A stretch of DNA of 64,000 nt from Pseudoalteromonas sp. '520P1 No. 423'. GTDB lineage: Bacteria; Pseudomonadota; Gammaproteobacteria; Enterobacterales; Alteromonadaceae. The first letter of the stretch is position 1, and each line of letters starts with the position of its first letter. Under the pieces are notes generated by a model. That model was given only the letters and a program-made list of their open reading frames with translations. It was not told the origin of the DNA and made no database searches. The DNA is taken from assembly GCF_001269985.1 (NCBI RefSeq), contig NZ_BBZB01000001.1, positions 3,286,001-3,350,000 of the forward strand. Reading direction: 5' to 3'. Positions 47,199 through 55,726 of the stretch are shown piece by piece. The position numbers and the translations under genes were made by a program.

Positions 47199-48251
47199 AT
47201 GAAATATGTTCGTTTAGGTAGTAGCCCATTAGAGGTATCCCGCATTTGTTTAGGCAGTATGACTTGGGGATTACAAAATAATCAACAAGATGCCAATGCC
47301 CAATTAGATTACGCTCAAGAACAAGGTATTAACTTTATTGATACAGCAGAAATGTATGCAGTACCGCCATCTGAAGAGACTTATGGAAAAACAGAAGCAA
47401 TAATAGGTAATTGGCTTAATGCTAACCCATCTCGCCGTAAAGAAATCGTACTGGCATCAAAAATTGCTGGTCCTGGTTTTTCTTATATCCGTGAAGGCAG
47501 TAAAATTAGTGGCAAAACCGTAGTACAGGCGGTAGAAGACTCCTTAAAACGACTACAAACTGATTATATCGATTTATATCAATTGCATTGGCCAAACCGT
47601 ACATCGCCACATTTTGGCAATCAATGGCCTGGCAATATCAATTACACAGATGTAAATGCCACTGAACAAACCGAGCAAATGTTAGACATTTTGCAAGGGT
47701 TAGATAAATGTGTAAAGGCAGGAAAAATCGGTTATTGCGGTTTGTCTGACGATACGCCTTGGGGAATAAATCAATATTTACGTTTAAGCGAGCAGCATAA
47801 CCTACCGCGCATGGTATCAATTCAAAATGAATTTAGCTTATTACATGCTAAAGACTGGCCATATTTAATTGAAAACTGTGTAAATGAAGATATCGCTTAC
47901 CTACCTTGGTCACCGCTTGCTACTGGTTTATTAACGGGTAAATATCAAAATGGTGCTCGCCCTGAAGGGAGTCGCTGGACCTTTATGCAGCGCAATGGTT
48001 TATTTAGAGATACCGAACACTCAAGTAAAGCCGTTGATGCATATTTAGATATTGCAAAACAACATGATATATCTCCTACTAAACTGGCATTAGGTTGGTG
48101 CGATCAAGTAAATGGTGTGACTTCTACCATTATTGGCGCCACTAATATGACACAACTTGAAGAAAATATAGCAGCATTTAGTGAACCACTGAGCGATGCT
48201 GTGCTATCAGATATCAAACAAGTATTAAAACAATATCCAATGCCTTTCTAA
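47199..48251 (+). CDS. Aldo/keto reductase, Tas-like
   Basis: The 350-residue NADPH-dependent oxidoreductase has the AKR tetrad D48, Y53, K88 and H130 (FIDTAEMYAVP, LASKIAG, LYQLHWP). It is very close to E. coli Tas in order and length, including AEMYAVPP and SLKRLQTDYIDLYQLHWPNR. Physiological substrate of Tas proteins is not settled. Monocistronic, with a terminator at 48269. Confidence 0.9.
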   Translation: MKYVRLGSSPLEVSRICLGSMTWGLQNNQQDANAQLDYAQEQGINFIDTAEMYAVPPSEETYGKTEAIIGNWLNANPSRRKEIVLASKIAGPGFSYIREGSKISGKTVVQAVEDSLKRLQTDYIDLYQLHWPNRTSPHFGNQWPGNINYTDVNATEQTEQMLDILQGLDKCVKAGKIGYCGLSDDTPWGINQYLRLSEQHNLPRMVSIQNEFSLLHAKDWPYLIENCVNEDIAYLPWSPLATGLLTGKYQNGARPEGSRWTFMQRNGLFRDTEHSSKAVDAYLDIAKQHDISPTKLALGWCDQVNGVTSTIIGATNMTQLEENIAAFSEPLSDAVLSDIKQVLKQYPMPF

Positions 48252-48268
48252 TTTTACCTAAACTTATT

Positions 48269-48293
48269 AAAACCCTAGAGTTTATAGGGTTTT
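48269..48293 (+). terminator. Rho-independent terminator after the aldo/keto reductase
   Basis: Stem AAAACCCTA / TAGGGTTTT (48269-48277 and 48285-48293) with a 7-base loop, starting 18 bp after the stop codon. Confidence 0.75.
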
Positions 48294-48411
48294 AATATAT
48301 ATTCATTTCATATTAAAATTAATACATATTTTTTAATTAAATACTGTAAAAATACTTCTCAGGCACGTAAAATGCGCGGGTTTATTGATTTCAGGTACCT
48401 AAAAATTAGCT

Positions 48412-49866
48412 ATGTCAGATATTAATCCGTTAAATTCTCAGCCAAGACCAATTCATATTGGTATTATTGGCGGTGGTATAGCAGGTTCAACCATAGCATT
48501 ACGTTTAGCCGAACTTAATATAAAAGTCACGCTCATCGAAAAAGGACCTTCATTAGTAAATGGTCCGCCAATTTGCCATTTACACGCGGGCGGTAATTTA
48601 TATCGAGAGATATCAGAAGAGCAATGCATCACGCTTCTACGCCAATCAATTGATACTCTTAAGCTTTATAAACACAGCGCAAATATTCGCCCTACAGTTG
48701 TTGCAATCCCTGAAGCAGATAAAGGCAATCCTGAAGATTTAATGTCACGTTTGGAAAAGCTAAGAACTGAGTATGCACAATTGATCACTCAAGATGGCTC
48801 TAATCAGGTTTTAGGTCCAGCAAACGATTATTTTGCGCTGTATACGAAAAGTAAATTAATAAAACTAGCTAAAAAAGATTTACCTAAACAAACTGAAACT
48901 TTAGATGATTGGATGATACCTGTCGCTAAAAATATTGATTTTGATGCTGTTAAATTTCCATTAGTTTTAGTTCAAGAATATGGTTTAAGTGCTTTTCGTC
49001 TTGCAGCCTCAGCTATTTTAGCCACAGACAAGCTAAATAGTTGCCAAGTACTTACAAACACCAAAGTAACCAATATAACTAAAGGCAATAATCAGTGGGT
49101 TTTAAAAACAGATGATCAGGCGCCTATTAAAGTCGATTACTTAGTCAACGCATGTGGTTTTAAAACCGGTGAAATTGATGACATGCTTACTTTAAAGCGT
49201 GAACGTATGGTGGAGTTTAAAGCTGCATATATAACCCATTGGCAACAATGTGAAGGTCAGTGGCCTGAAGTGATTTTTTATGGTGAACGCGGCACACCTC
49301 AAGGCATGGCGCAATTAACCCCTTATGCCAATGGTTATTTTCAACTACATGGCATGACACAAGATATTACTTTATTCAAAAATGGCTTAGTTGCTACAAC
49401 TTCAAAAAGTGCTCAACCTCAGTTAGAACAAGAGTTTATTACAAAGATAGACGATGCTTGGCAAGCAAGAAACGTGTATGCAAGAACAAATAAATCTATT
49501 TCACATATGAGTCAATTTATACCTAATTTTAGTAGTGCAGAAATGGGCGGAAACCCTTTATTTGGCGCTCAACAAATACCCGGTGCTGATGCTGATTTAC
49601 GCGCTGCTGATGTGACTTTCAGTGGACATAACTACGCAAGAGCTGAGATTGTAAAAGCCTCATCTGCGATAGATGGTGCAAACTTAATTGTTGAAAAGTT
49701 AGTAGAAGTTGGTTTATTAGATTCAAAAGCAGCATACCAAACAGAACACTATCCAGTGACCGATTCATTAAATCAAAGTGAAGTAACAAACCTTGCAATT
49801 AAATTAGCAAAACAAAGAAATTACCCCATTGATTTAGCAAAAGTGGTTGGCCAAGTTAGTGAGTAA
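48412..49866 (+). CDS. FAD-dependent oxidoreductase (DAO type)
   Basis: The 484-residue protein has a dinucleotide loop IGIIGGGIAGSTIALRLAE (GGGIAG, 20-25) and the DAO family ending with SGHNYARAEIVKASSAIDGA. Other blocks include INPxTNKSI-like regions (YARTNKSISHMSQFIPNFS) and VQEYGLSAFRLAASAIL. Substrate is unknown; it lacks obvious marks of glycine or sarcosine oxidase. It stands alone. A MITE-like element begins on the last base of the stop codon. Confidence 0.85.
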   Translation: MSDINPLNSQPRPIHIGIIGGGIAGSTIALRLAELNIKVTLIEKGPSLVNGPPICHLHAGGNLYREISEEQCITLLRQSIDTLKLYKHSANIRPTVVAIPEADKGNPEDLMSRLEKLRTEYAQLITQDGSNQVLGPANDYFALYTKSKLIKLAKKDLPKQTETLDDWMIPVAKNIDFDAVKFPLVLVQEYGLSAFRLAASAILATDKLNSCQVLTNTKVTNITKGNNQWVLKTDDQAPIKVDYLVNACGFKTGEIDDMLTLKRERMVEFKAAYITHWQQCEGQWPEVIFYGERGTPQGMAQLTPYANGYFQLHGMTQDITLFKNGLVATTSKSAQPQLEQEFITKIDDAWQARNVYARTNKSISHMSQFIPNFSSAEMGGNPLFGAQQIPGADADLRAADVTFSGHNYARAEIVKASSAIDGANLIVEKLVEVGLLDSKAAYQTEHYPVTDSLNQSEVTNLAIKLAKQRNYPIDLAKVVGQVSE

Positions 49867-50129
49867 TACCAATTGTATTAAGTAAGTTCCCACTCAGAGC
49901 CTTTGGGGGTTTTCAATTCTAGGCATGTTATCGCAGTAATGGTCATTCCCTTAAAAGATAACATAACAACGAAGTGTAAATCCCCAGAGGCTCCTGTAAG
50001 GCGGGTTTAAAAGCGTTTTATACTGCGTTAAATAATTTTGAAATAGAATAACTATGGCTTCAATTATTTGCCTTGTCTAAAGCGCTTTTAACTCCCGCTG
50101 AATGGGAAGTTAATTAATACAATTGGTAT
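49866..50129. mobile_element. MITE-like element, copy 2 (264 bp)
   Basis: Terminal repeats of 26 bp match at 24 positions: ATACCAATTGTATTAAG at 49866 onward and its inverse ending at 50129. The inner stem pairs GTTTAAAAGCGTTTTA (50005-50020) with TAAAGCGCTTTTAAC (50078-50092), with base changes that mirror those of copy 1. The shared words TATACTGCGTTA and TGCCTTGTCTAAAGCG occur at equivalent positions. Same length class as copy 1 and no ORF. Confidence 0.75.
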
Positions 50130-50156
50130 AAAAATGAAAGGTAATGGAATTTAAAA

Positions 50157-50188
50157 CAAGGTCCTCGATACAAGACTTCGAGGACGAC
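50157..50188 (-). repeat. REP-like palindrome, unit 1 of island
   Basis: Minus-strand GTCGTCCTCGAAG...TCGAGGACCTTG: stem GTCCTCGA / TCGAGGAC (50161-50168 and 50178-50185), 9-base loop. Same head and stem layout as the units at 50258, 50315, 62571 and 62637. Confidence 0.7.
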
Positions 50189-50257
50189 GTATAGAAGTAT
50201 AAGTTTAAAGTCTCATAAATTAAAGTTAGGTAATCTGTATTTCCGCGTACTTTAATC

Positions 50258-50290
50258 CCGTCATCTCCGAGTTGTTTTATCGGAGATCTC
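50258..50290 (+). repeat. REP-like palindrome, unit 2 of island
   Basis: GTCATCTCCGA, loop, TCGGAGATCTC; stem ATCTCCGA / TCGGAGAT (50263-50270 and 50280-50287). Opposite in orientation to the unit at 50315, forming a head-to-head pair over 89 bp. Confidence 0.75.
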
Positions 50291-50314
50291 TTGCACTTTT
50301 ATATAACTTTTAAA

Positions 50315-50346
50315 CAAGATCCCCGATACAATACTTCGGGGACGAC
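50315..50346 (-). repeat. REP-like palindrome, unit 3 of island
   Basis: Minus-strand GTCGTCCCCGAAG...TCGGGGATCTTG; stem TCCCCGA / TCGGGGA. Ends 22 bp from the gph stop. Confidence 0.75.
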
Positions 50347-50368
50347 AAATGAAAGAACTGCTACAAAA

Positions 50369-51043
50369 TTAAAGCACAGTTAATAAGTCTGCAAAGTCAG
50401 ATAAAACTAGCTCAGGCTGATAAACATCTATCGCTTCACCATAATTATAACCATACGTTAAACCAACACTTTGCATATTGGTCGCTTTGGCAGCCAAAAT
50501 ATCGTTTTTAGAATCGCCTATCATAATACATTCATTAGCAGTAACGGCGAGTTGTTCACATGCATAATTTAACTGCAAAGGATCTGGCTTACGTTTAGCT
50601 AAAGTATCACCACCTATTATTAGCTCAAATAAACCATTTAAACCTAAACCCGATAGAATTGGCGCAATAAAACGCTCTGGTTTATTGGTAATAATCGCTA
50701 ATCTAAAACCTTTTTCTTTTAATGCTTTTAACGTGTCACCTACGTTAGGGTAAGTCACAGTTTCAACACATACATTCGCTTCATAAGCAGCCAAGAATAT
50801 TGCCAATGCTTTTTCACTCAGTGCCGCATCAAGTGTTTTTGATACATCAACTGAACCTGATAATGCACGATTTATTAAAACTTGTGCGCCATTACCAACC
50901 CAACCATGAATAATATCTTGCTCAAACGTTGTCATGCCAAGTTCAGTTAATGTTTGGTTTACCGCTAATGCTAAATCAGGTGCGCTATCAACTAAAGTAC
51001 CGTCTAAATCAAAAAGTAATACATTTTTATTTTCAAATTTCAA
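50369..51043 (-). CDS. gph: Phosphoglycolate phosphatase
   Basis: The 224-residue HAD hydrolase has motif I LLFDLDGTLVDSAPDLALAV (D12 nucleophile, D14), motif II around LAIITNKP, motif III KRKPDP and motif IV IMIGDSKNDILAA. The SAPDLALAVN and WVGNGAQVLINRAL blocks are typical of Gph. It dephosphorylates 2-phosphoglycolate formed during DNA damage repair or oxygenation side reactions. Usually linked with rpe and trpS, but not here. Confidence 0.92.
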   Translation of the reverse strand: MKFENKNVLLFDLDGTLVDSAPDLALAVNQTLTELGMTTFEQDIIHGWVGNGAQVLINRALSGSVDVSKTLDAALSEKALAIFLAAYEANVCVETVTYPNVGDTLKALKEKGFRLAIITNKPERFIAPILSGLGLNGLFELIIGGDTLAKRKPDPLQLNYACEQLAVTANECIMIGDSKNDILAAKATNMQSVGLTYGYNYGEAIDVYQPELVLSDFADLLTVL

Positions 51044-51101
51044 TTTGGTTTCTCTGATAAAAGAAGTGTGTATATATTAACATCAGGAAGGTAAATTTAT
51101 A

Positions 51102-51191
51102 TGATATTGTTAATACTAAAGCTCTTTTTGCCGTTTTATTTTAAAACACTTTTAAATCGTTACGCGATAAACCCTGTTTTAATGAAATAAA
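51102..51191 (+). CDS. Candidate 29-residue membrane peptide
   Basis: A short frame (MILLILKLFLPFYFKTLL, then NRYAINPVLMK) preceded at ideal spacing by AGGAAGG, one of the best ribosome binding sites in the window. Hydrophobic with a few basic residues, like a small membrane peptide. It diverges from gph by 58 bp. No homology is known to me; the Shine-Dalgarno is the main support. Confidence 0.3.
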
Positions 51192-51247
51192 TACTTTATT
51201 ATCTAGGTTAATAAAAAAAATAATTTTACATTTGGATAATTTCAAAA

Positions 51248-51766
51248 ATGAGCAATAAATCTATATTCCGCAGCCCTGAAATGATTATCGCTTTATCAGC
51301 ACTCTTTATCAGTATTATCACAGCAGGTGTTTCTATCTATTCAGCAGCAACTGATCGTGCTTATGCTAAAGCTTCAGTTTGGCCTAGGCTTGAAATATAT
51401 AAAAGCTTTCATCCAGAAAAATTTTTTGAATATGGCGTGTCAAATAACGGTACTGGACCTGCATTAATCAAATATGCAAAAGTGAGCTATGATTCAAAAA
51501 TAATTAAACAATGGACAGACATATCTAACTTTAAAAACTTCATTCAATCACATACTGGCACTCGTATCTTGCCTTCTCAGGGCGTAATAACATCACTTAG
51601 ATATAAAGGAAAAAATACAAAGTTATTTTTTGATGCTGATAAAAAAATATCTCTCGAACTTTGTTACTGTTCTATTTATGATGAATGTTGGGTAACAGAT
51701 AGAAGCAATCAACCAACAACTGTCGAGCAATGTATTATCGATGAAAAAGAGAAGTTCTTACAGTAA
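51248..51766 (+). CDS. Single-pass membrane protein, unknown
   Basis: A 172-residue protein with an N-terminal membrane helix (about 12-33) and a soluble domain containing VSNNGTGPALIKYAKVSYD, which resembles a beta-rich domain seen in many uncharacterised N-anchored proteins. Cysteines at about 139, 141, 146 and 161 could form disulfides. No enzyme motif. A small membrane gene follows after 26 bp. Confidence 0.65.
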   Translation: MSNKSIFRSPEMIIALSALFISIITAGVSIYSAATDRAYAKASVWPRLEIYKSFHPEKFFEYGVSNNGTGPALIKYAKVSYDSKIIKQWTDISNFKNFIQSHTGTRILPSQGVITSLRYKGKNTKLFFDADKKISLELCYCSIYDECWVTDRSNQPTTVEQCIIDEKEKFLQ

Positions 51767-51792
51767 CGTATTTATTTACATTAAAGAAAACA

Positions 51793-52101
51793 ATGAAAAA
51801 TCAATTATCAATCTACAAAACTTTTACTGTGATATTTTTACCAATAGCAGTGGTTTATCAACTTTTATGGGGTCAAATTTTCACTCATGTATTAGCTGAA
51901 AACTGGACGCAAGATAAACAAAATTTATTAACGCAAATAAAGTTCTCTAGTGAGCTCATAATTTATAGTTTAATGCTGTTTGTTTTAGTTAAATTTACAC
52001 ATAAACCAAATAAGTACATGGCATATAGTATTTATAGCATTTTGATATTGGTATTATTTATTACAGCTAAAACCTTAGCTGTATCGCTTAAATTGATATA
52101 A
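51793..52101 (+). CDS. Small three-helix membrane protein, unknown
   Basis: 102 residues with hydrophobic segments near 9-30, 48-66 and 75-98 and few conserved polar residues. It follows the preceding unknown gene by 26 bp and precedes a broken acetyltransferase by 20 bp. No family recognised. Confidence 0.6.
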   Translation: MKNQLSIYKTFTVIFLPIAVVYQLLWGQIFTHVLAENWTQDKQNLLTQIKFSSELIIYSLMLFVLVKFTHKPNKYMAYSIYSILILVLFITAKTLAVSLKLI

Positions 52102-52121
52102 CTATAAGGAAATCATTAGAA

Positions 52122-52585
52122 ATGGACATTCAAATTAGACATAGTAATCAATCTGATTTTATCGCTATAAAGCAAATTTATGAACAAAAAAGTTGCTATG
52201 CTGGTACTTTACAGTTGCCTTTTCCCAGTGAAGATGTTTGGCGAAAAAAGTTAGAAAACTGGCCTGATAATGTTCACAGCTTAGTTGCCATGGTAGATAA
52301 CAAAATATGTGGTCAAATTAACATTGAACACTTTATCTCTCCAAGGCGAAGACATGTCGCCAGTCTTGGTATGGGTGTCAGCGAAGCTTATCAAGGAAAA
52401 GGAGTCGGCTCAAAATTATTTATTATAAAAATGAAAAAGTAGGCACGATTAAATATTTAACTCATGATGCAGCGTTCGAAGTTTTGCAGATTCAAATTCA
52501 TCCTGAATATCAAGGCAAAGGTTTAGGAAAAATAGTTATCAACTACATAATAAATCAAGCCAATAACAAACCAGTTAAGTTATAA
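52122..52585 (+). pseudogene. Two GNAT acetyltransferase fragments joined out of frame
   Basis: The first frame (52122-52442) encodes the start of a GNAT enzyme (IRHSNQSDFIAIKQIYEQKS) through its acetyl-CoA loop GMGVSEAYQGKGVGSKL, then breaks off into IIKMKK and a stop. In the +1 frame from about 52415 to 52585 lies a second GNAT segment, YYKNEKVGTIKYLTH, then EVLQIQIHPEYQGKGLG and KIVINYIINQ, with its own acetyl-CoA loop and an early end. Both lack parts present in full GNATs, so a deletion probably fused two neighbouring genes. Remnant status is likely; the first fragment alone could still be translated. Confidence 0.75.
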
Positions 52586-52620
52586 AAAACTAATACACGG
52601 AATCAATAAACGGAAAAAAC

Positions 52621-53892
52621 ATGATAAGAACAATCAGCTTCATCCTCTCTACATTTTTTATTTTGCTAAGCCAAAGTACGCTAGCAACTCACTTTAACTT
52701 AGGTGAAAGAGTTAAAATCAACTCAAAAGTTTTGAGTGAACAACGTGAACTTCAAGTTTTATTACCTGAAAACTACCAAGCGAACCCAACTGCAACTTAC
52801 CCAGTGATCTATTTATTAGATGGCGATTATAACTTTCATGCGGTTTCTGGCATGTTAGATTTAATGGCAAATAAAGCACAGTTAATACCTGATGTGATTT
52901 TAGTTGGCATTGCTGATAAAGGCACAGATAAGTATCGTCAATATATGACGCCTGAAGGACTGACTTCACCTTTAAAAGCAGAAGATAAAGGCAAAGCAAA
53001 TGAGTTTTTATCTTTTATAAATAAAGAGCTTAAACCTTATATCAATAAACACTACAGAACTGCTGATAATAATATTTTAGTTGGACACTCTATTGCAGGT
53101 TTATTTGTTTTAAATGCGTTAGTTGAACAGCCTGACTCATTTAATAATTATATTTCGACAAGTCCATCGCTATGGTTAAACAAACAAGCATTCACTAAAA
53201 CAGCTAACGATAAAATTGCTAACAGTAATCACAAACCTGTTTCATTATATTTATCTCTGGGCGATGAAACACGTATGAATCAATATGGCTTTATAAATAT
53301 ATTAGATGAACTACAACCTGCCAATATCAATTGGAAATTCACGCATTACCCAGATGAAAATCATAATTCTGTAGGTTTAATATCATTAAGAAACAGTTTA
53401 AAATCAATATTTAAAGGCTGGTTCATTGCTGAAAAAATGTTGAGAAAGAAACATACTCCTAACTCTATTGTTTCACATTATGCCAAACTAGTTTCTGAAC
53501 TAAATATAAATCAAGCTATTCCTACGCCTAGCATTAAATCTGCCATTCGTTACTTTTATATGAATAAAAAAGCAGATGAACTAGCACCATTTATGGAACA
53601 AACAATCAAATCTCTCCCCGCATCTGAACAAGCATTTATTATCATGCAAGCAAGTTATGTTAGCCACTTTAATTCACCTAAAGCCGCCTTAGCTTTACTT
53701 AAATCACTTGAAAGTAAATTTGAAACCTCAATTGAATACTTAAAAAGTATCGCCACGACGTATGAGCAATTAAAAGATGATAAGTCAGCTATTTCTTATT
53801 TTGAAAAAGCGTTAAAACTGGCTAAAAAGCAACAAGTGAATCAATGGCAAATTAGTATTATAGATACGAAATTACTTAAATTAAGAGACTAA
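52621..53892 (+). CDS. Secreted alpha/beta-hydrolase (esterase D type) with TPR-like C-terminus
   Basis: A 423-residue protein with a signal peptide (through LSQSTLAT). The PF00756-type esterase domain shows YPVIYLLDGD, nucleophile GHSIAG (Ser157), and a late His in DENHNSVGLISL. The last 100 residues form helical repeats, EYLKSIATTYEQLKDDKSAI then YFEKALKLAKKQ, a TPR pattern. Similar proteins hydrolyse esters such as siderophores or acylated substrates; the exact target is unknown. Confidence 0.85.
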   Translation: MIRTISFILSTFFILLSQSTLATHFNLGERVKINSKVLSEQRELQVLLPENYQANPTATYPVIYLLDGDYNFHAVSGMLDLMANKAQLIPDVILVGIADKGTDKYRQYMTPEGLTSPLKAEDKGKANEFLSFINKELKPYINKHYRTADNNILVGHSIAGLFVLNALVEQPDSFNNYISTSPSLWLNKQAFTKTANDKIANSNHKPVSLYLSLGDETRMNQYGFINILDELQPANINWKFTHYPDENHNSVGLISLRNSLKSIFKGWFIAEKMLRKKHTPNSIVSHYAKLVSELNINQAIPTPSIKSAIRYFYMNKKADELAPFMEQTIKSLPASEQAFIIMQASYVSHFNSPKAALALLKSLESKFETSIEYLKSIATTYEQLKDDKSAISYFEKALKLAKKQQVNQWQISIIDTKLLKLRD

Positions 53893-53982
53893 ACGTTACA
53901 AAAACAGTTAGCTTATCAACTAGGTTAAACGCTATTGGTAAGCTATAATCTCGCCCTTTTAATAATCCTCAAGAGGCGATAA

Positions 53983-54807
53983 ATGTTTATCAATCCAAAC
54001 TGGCGAATTTTAACCATAGGCGATGGTGATTTATCTTTCTCTGCTTCATTATTTAATCACCATAAACCTAAAAAATTAACAGCAACTATTTTTGACTCCT
54101 TAAAAACACTCACAGATAAATATGATGACAAAGCTTATCAAACATTACGTCAAAATAATTGCGAAGTGCTTACGCTATTTGACGTAAAAAATAATGACTC
54201 TTGGTCAACTTTAAGTAAACATTCATATGATTTAGTAATATTCCAATTCCCGTTAATACCCGCTTTTTCATCAAAAGAAGACTTTCAACAACAATGTGGT
54301 CAAACTCCTATTTCAGTTAATACGCTTAATAGACATTTACTACGCTCTTTTTTAACTAACGCTTTTAGCCATTTTTTAGATCCTAAGGGTGAAAACTTAT
54401 GTTTCATTACTTCTAAGGATGTAAAACCTTATAGAGAATGGGATATTGAAAACTCACTATTATTAGGTCTTGAAAATGACAAAAATCCAATTGCATATTT
54501 AGGACAAATGAATTTTGATATCACTGACTTTCCGGGATACAAAATTCGAAATGTTGATAGAGATAAACATGTAAAAGATACCCAAGGTAATACTTATGTT
54601 TATAGTAATCAAACCCATACTGAGTTAAGTACAAAACTCACAATACCTCATTATGCTAAAACAAGTTTATCGGATAAGTATTGTGCCTTTTGTCGCGTAG
54701 GCCCATTTTTTTCTGCACAAGATAAAATTGATCACCAACAATCAAAACGCCATAAAAAAATGTCTCAATATCATGCTCAATGGCTTCAATCTTTAAATTT
54801 AAACTAG
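53983..54807 (+). CDS. Bmt5-like (DUF2431) methyltransferase with C-terminal zinc finger
   Basis: The 274-residue protein begins with a Rossmann-type block WRILTIGDGDLSFSASL (GDGDLSFS at 13-20), followed by ATIFDSLKTLTDKY and FPLIP-type segments, as in the BMT5-like family named for yeast 25S rRNA m3U methyltransferase. The C-terminus has C234-x2-C237-x13-H251-x5-H257, a U1-type zinc finger. Substrate is unknown; a role on RNA is inference. A ribosome binding site AGAGG precedes the ATG. It stands alone. Confidence 0.8.
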   Translation: MFINPNWRILTIGDGDLSFSASLFNHHKPKKLTATIFDSLKTLTDKYDDKAYQTLRQNNCEVLTLFDVKNNDSWSTLSKHSYDLVIFQFPLIPAFSSKEDFQQQCGQTPISVNTLNRHLLRSFLTNAFSHFLDPKGENLCFITSKDVKPYREWDIENSLLLGLENDKNPIAYLGQMNFDITDFPGYKIRNVDRDKHVKDTQGNTYVYSNQTHTELSTKLTIPHYAKTSLSDKYCAFCRVGPFFSAQDKIDHQQSKRHKKMSQYHAQWLQSLNLN

Positions 54808-54930
54808 AATAACGCTGTAAATATTTCCAAAAAGTCTTTATATTCATTGATATCACCTAATATTCATCTGTTTATTCCCAAATGAATACTCAAGAATGTC
54901 ATTGTTTTTTAAAGATAAAGGAAATAACCC

Positions 54931-55641
54931 ATGACATTAGGTCAAAAAATAAAACACCTCAGAACAGATAAAGAAATGAGCCAACCTGAACTTGCTCAAC
55001 TCATAGGTATAGAGCAATCTTACTTATCTAAACTAGAAAATGATAAAGCATTTCCATCAGATGAAATTTTTAATCAAATTTTAAATGCTTTCGAAATTGA
55101 ATTTGAATCTTTTATTAATCAATTTGAACCTGAGTATATTAAACAAACCTTAAGCAAACTCAGTGTTGTGAAAAGTAACTTAAAACAATACCAAACCCAA
55201 TCAATGAAATACATGTTACGTTGGATTTGGATTTCTTCATTATTAATTATTTTAGGTGCTACGGCTTTAATATCTGGCGAACAAGAATGGATATATAAGC
55301 CCGATACCACACGAACTTTTAGTTATGAGTCGTTAGGCATAGTTAAAAAAGATGAGCCTTTACGAATATTTACAGCACATAAGAAGCAAATGACTGATGA
55401 TGTGTTGGCAAGGTTGAATTTTCATCAGTTAGAATTTAAGGACTCACAAGGCGAGTATTTTGTGAAAGAAATTGACGGCGGTAAACGGTTTTACTATTTA
55501 AGCCGCAAGCAAAAATTTGATAATAATAGAGGTTTTAATAACTGGTTACGTATATTAGGCTTACTCGCTATTTTAGCCGGTATTGTTGGACTCTCAATTG
55601 AGCATAAAGTCAGACAAGTAAAACTGCAGTTTTCTAAATAG
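54931..55641 (+). CDS. Membrane-bound XRE family regulator
   Basis: The 236-residue protein has an N-terminal XRE HTH (about 5-60, LRTDKEMSQPELAQLIGIEQ then SYLSKLEN), a coiled linker, a membrane helix (about 94-113), an extracytoplasmic domain of about 90 residues and a second helix (about 206-226). A DNA-binding domain tethered to the membrane with an external sensor is suggested. It may control the metallopeptidase-like gene 85 bp downstream. Confidence 0.85.
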   Translation: MTLGQKIKHLRTDKEMSQPELAQLIGIEQSYLSKLENDKAFPSDEIFNQILNAFEIEFESFINQFEPEYIKQTLSKLSVVKSNLKQYQTQSMKYMLRWIWISSLLIILGATALISGEQEWIYKPDTTRTFSYESLGIVKKDEPLRIFTAHKKQMTDDVLARLNFHQLEFKDSQGEYFVKEIDGGKRFYYLSRKQKFDNNRGFNNWLRILGLLAILAGIVGLSIEHKVRQVKLQFSK

Positions 55642-55675
55642 ATTTAAACACTCATAAACATTTATTAATTTAAAT

Positions 55676-55703
55676 TATAGCTTCTTTACAAAAAGAAGTT
55701 ATA
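55676..55703 (+). other. Stem-loop between the XRE gene and the peptidase-like gene
   Basis: TATAGCTTCTTT and AAAGAAGTTATA pair with one G-U mismatch around a short loop. There is no T run after it, so it is either a weak terminator or a leader hairpin. Confidence 0.35.
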
Positions 55704-55726
55704 ACGCTCACAAACTAAGAGTCAAA

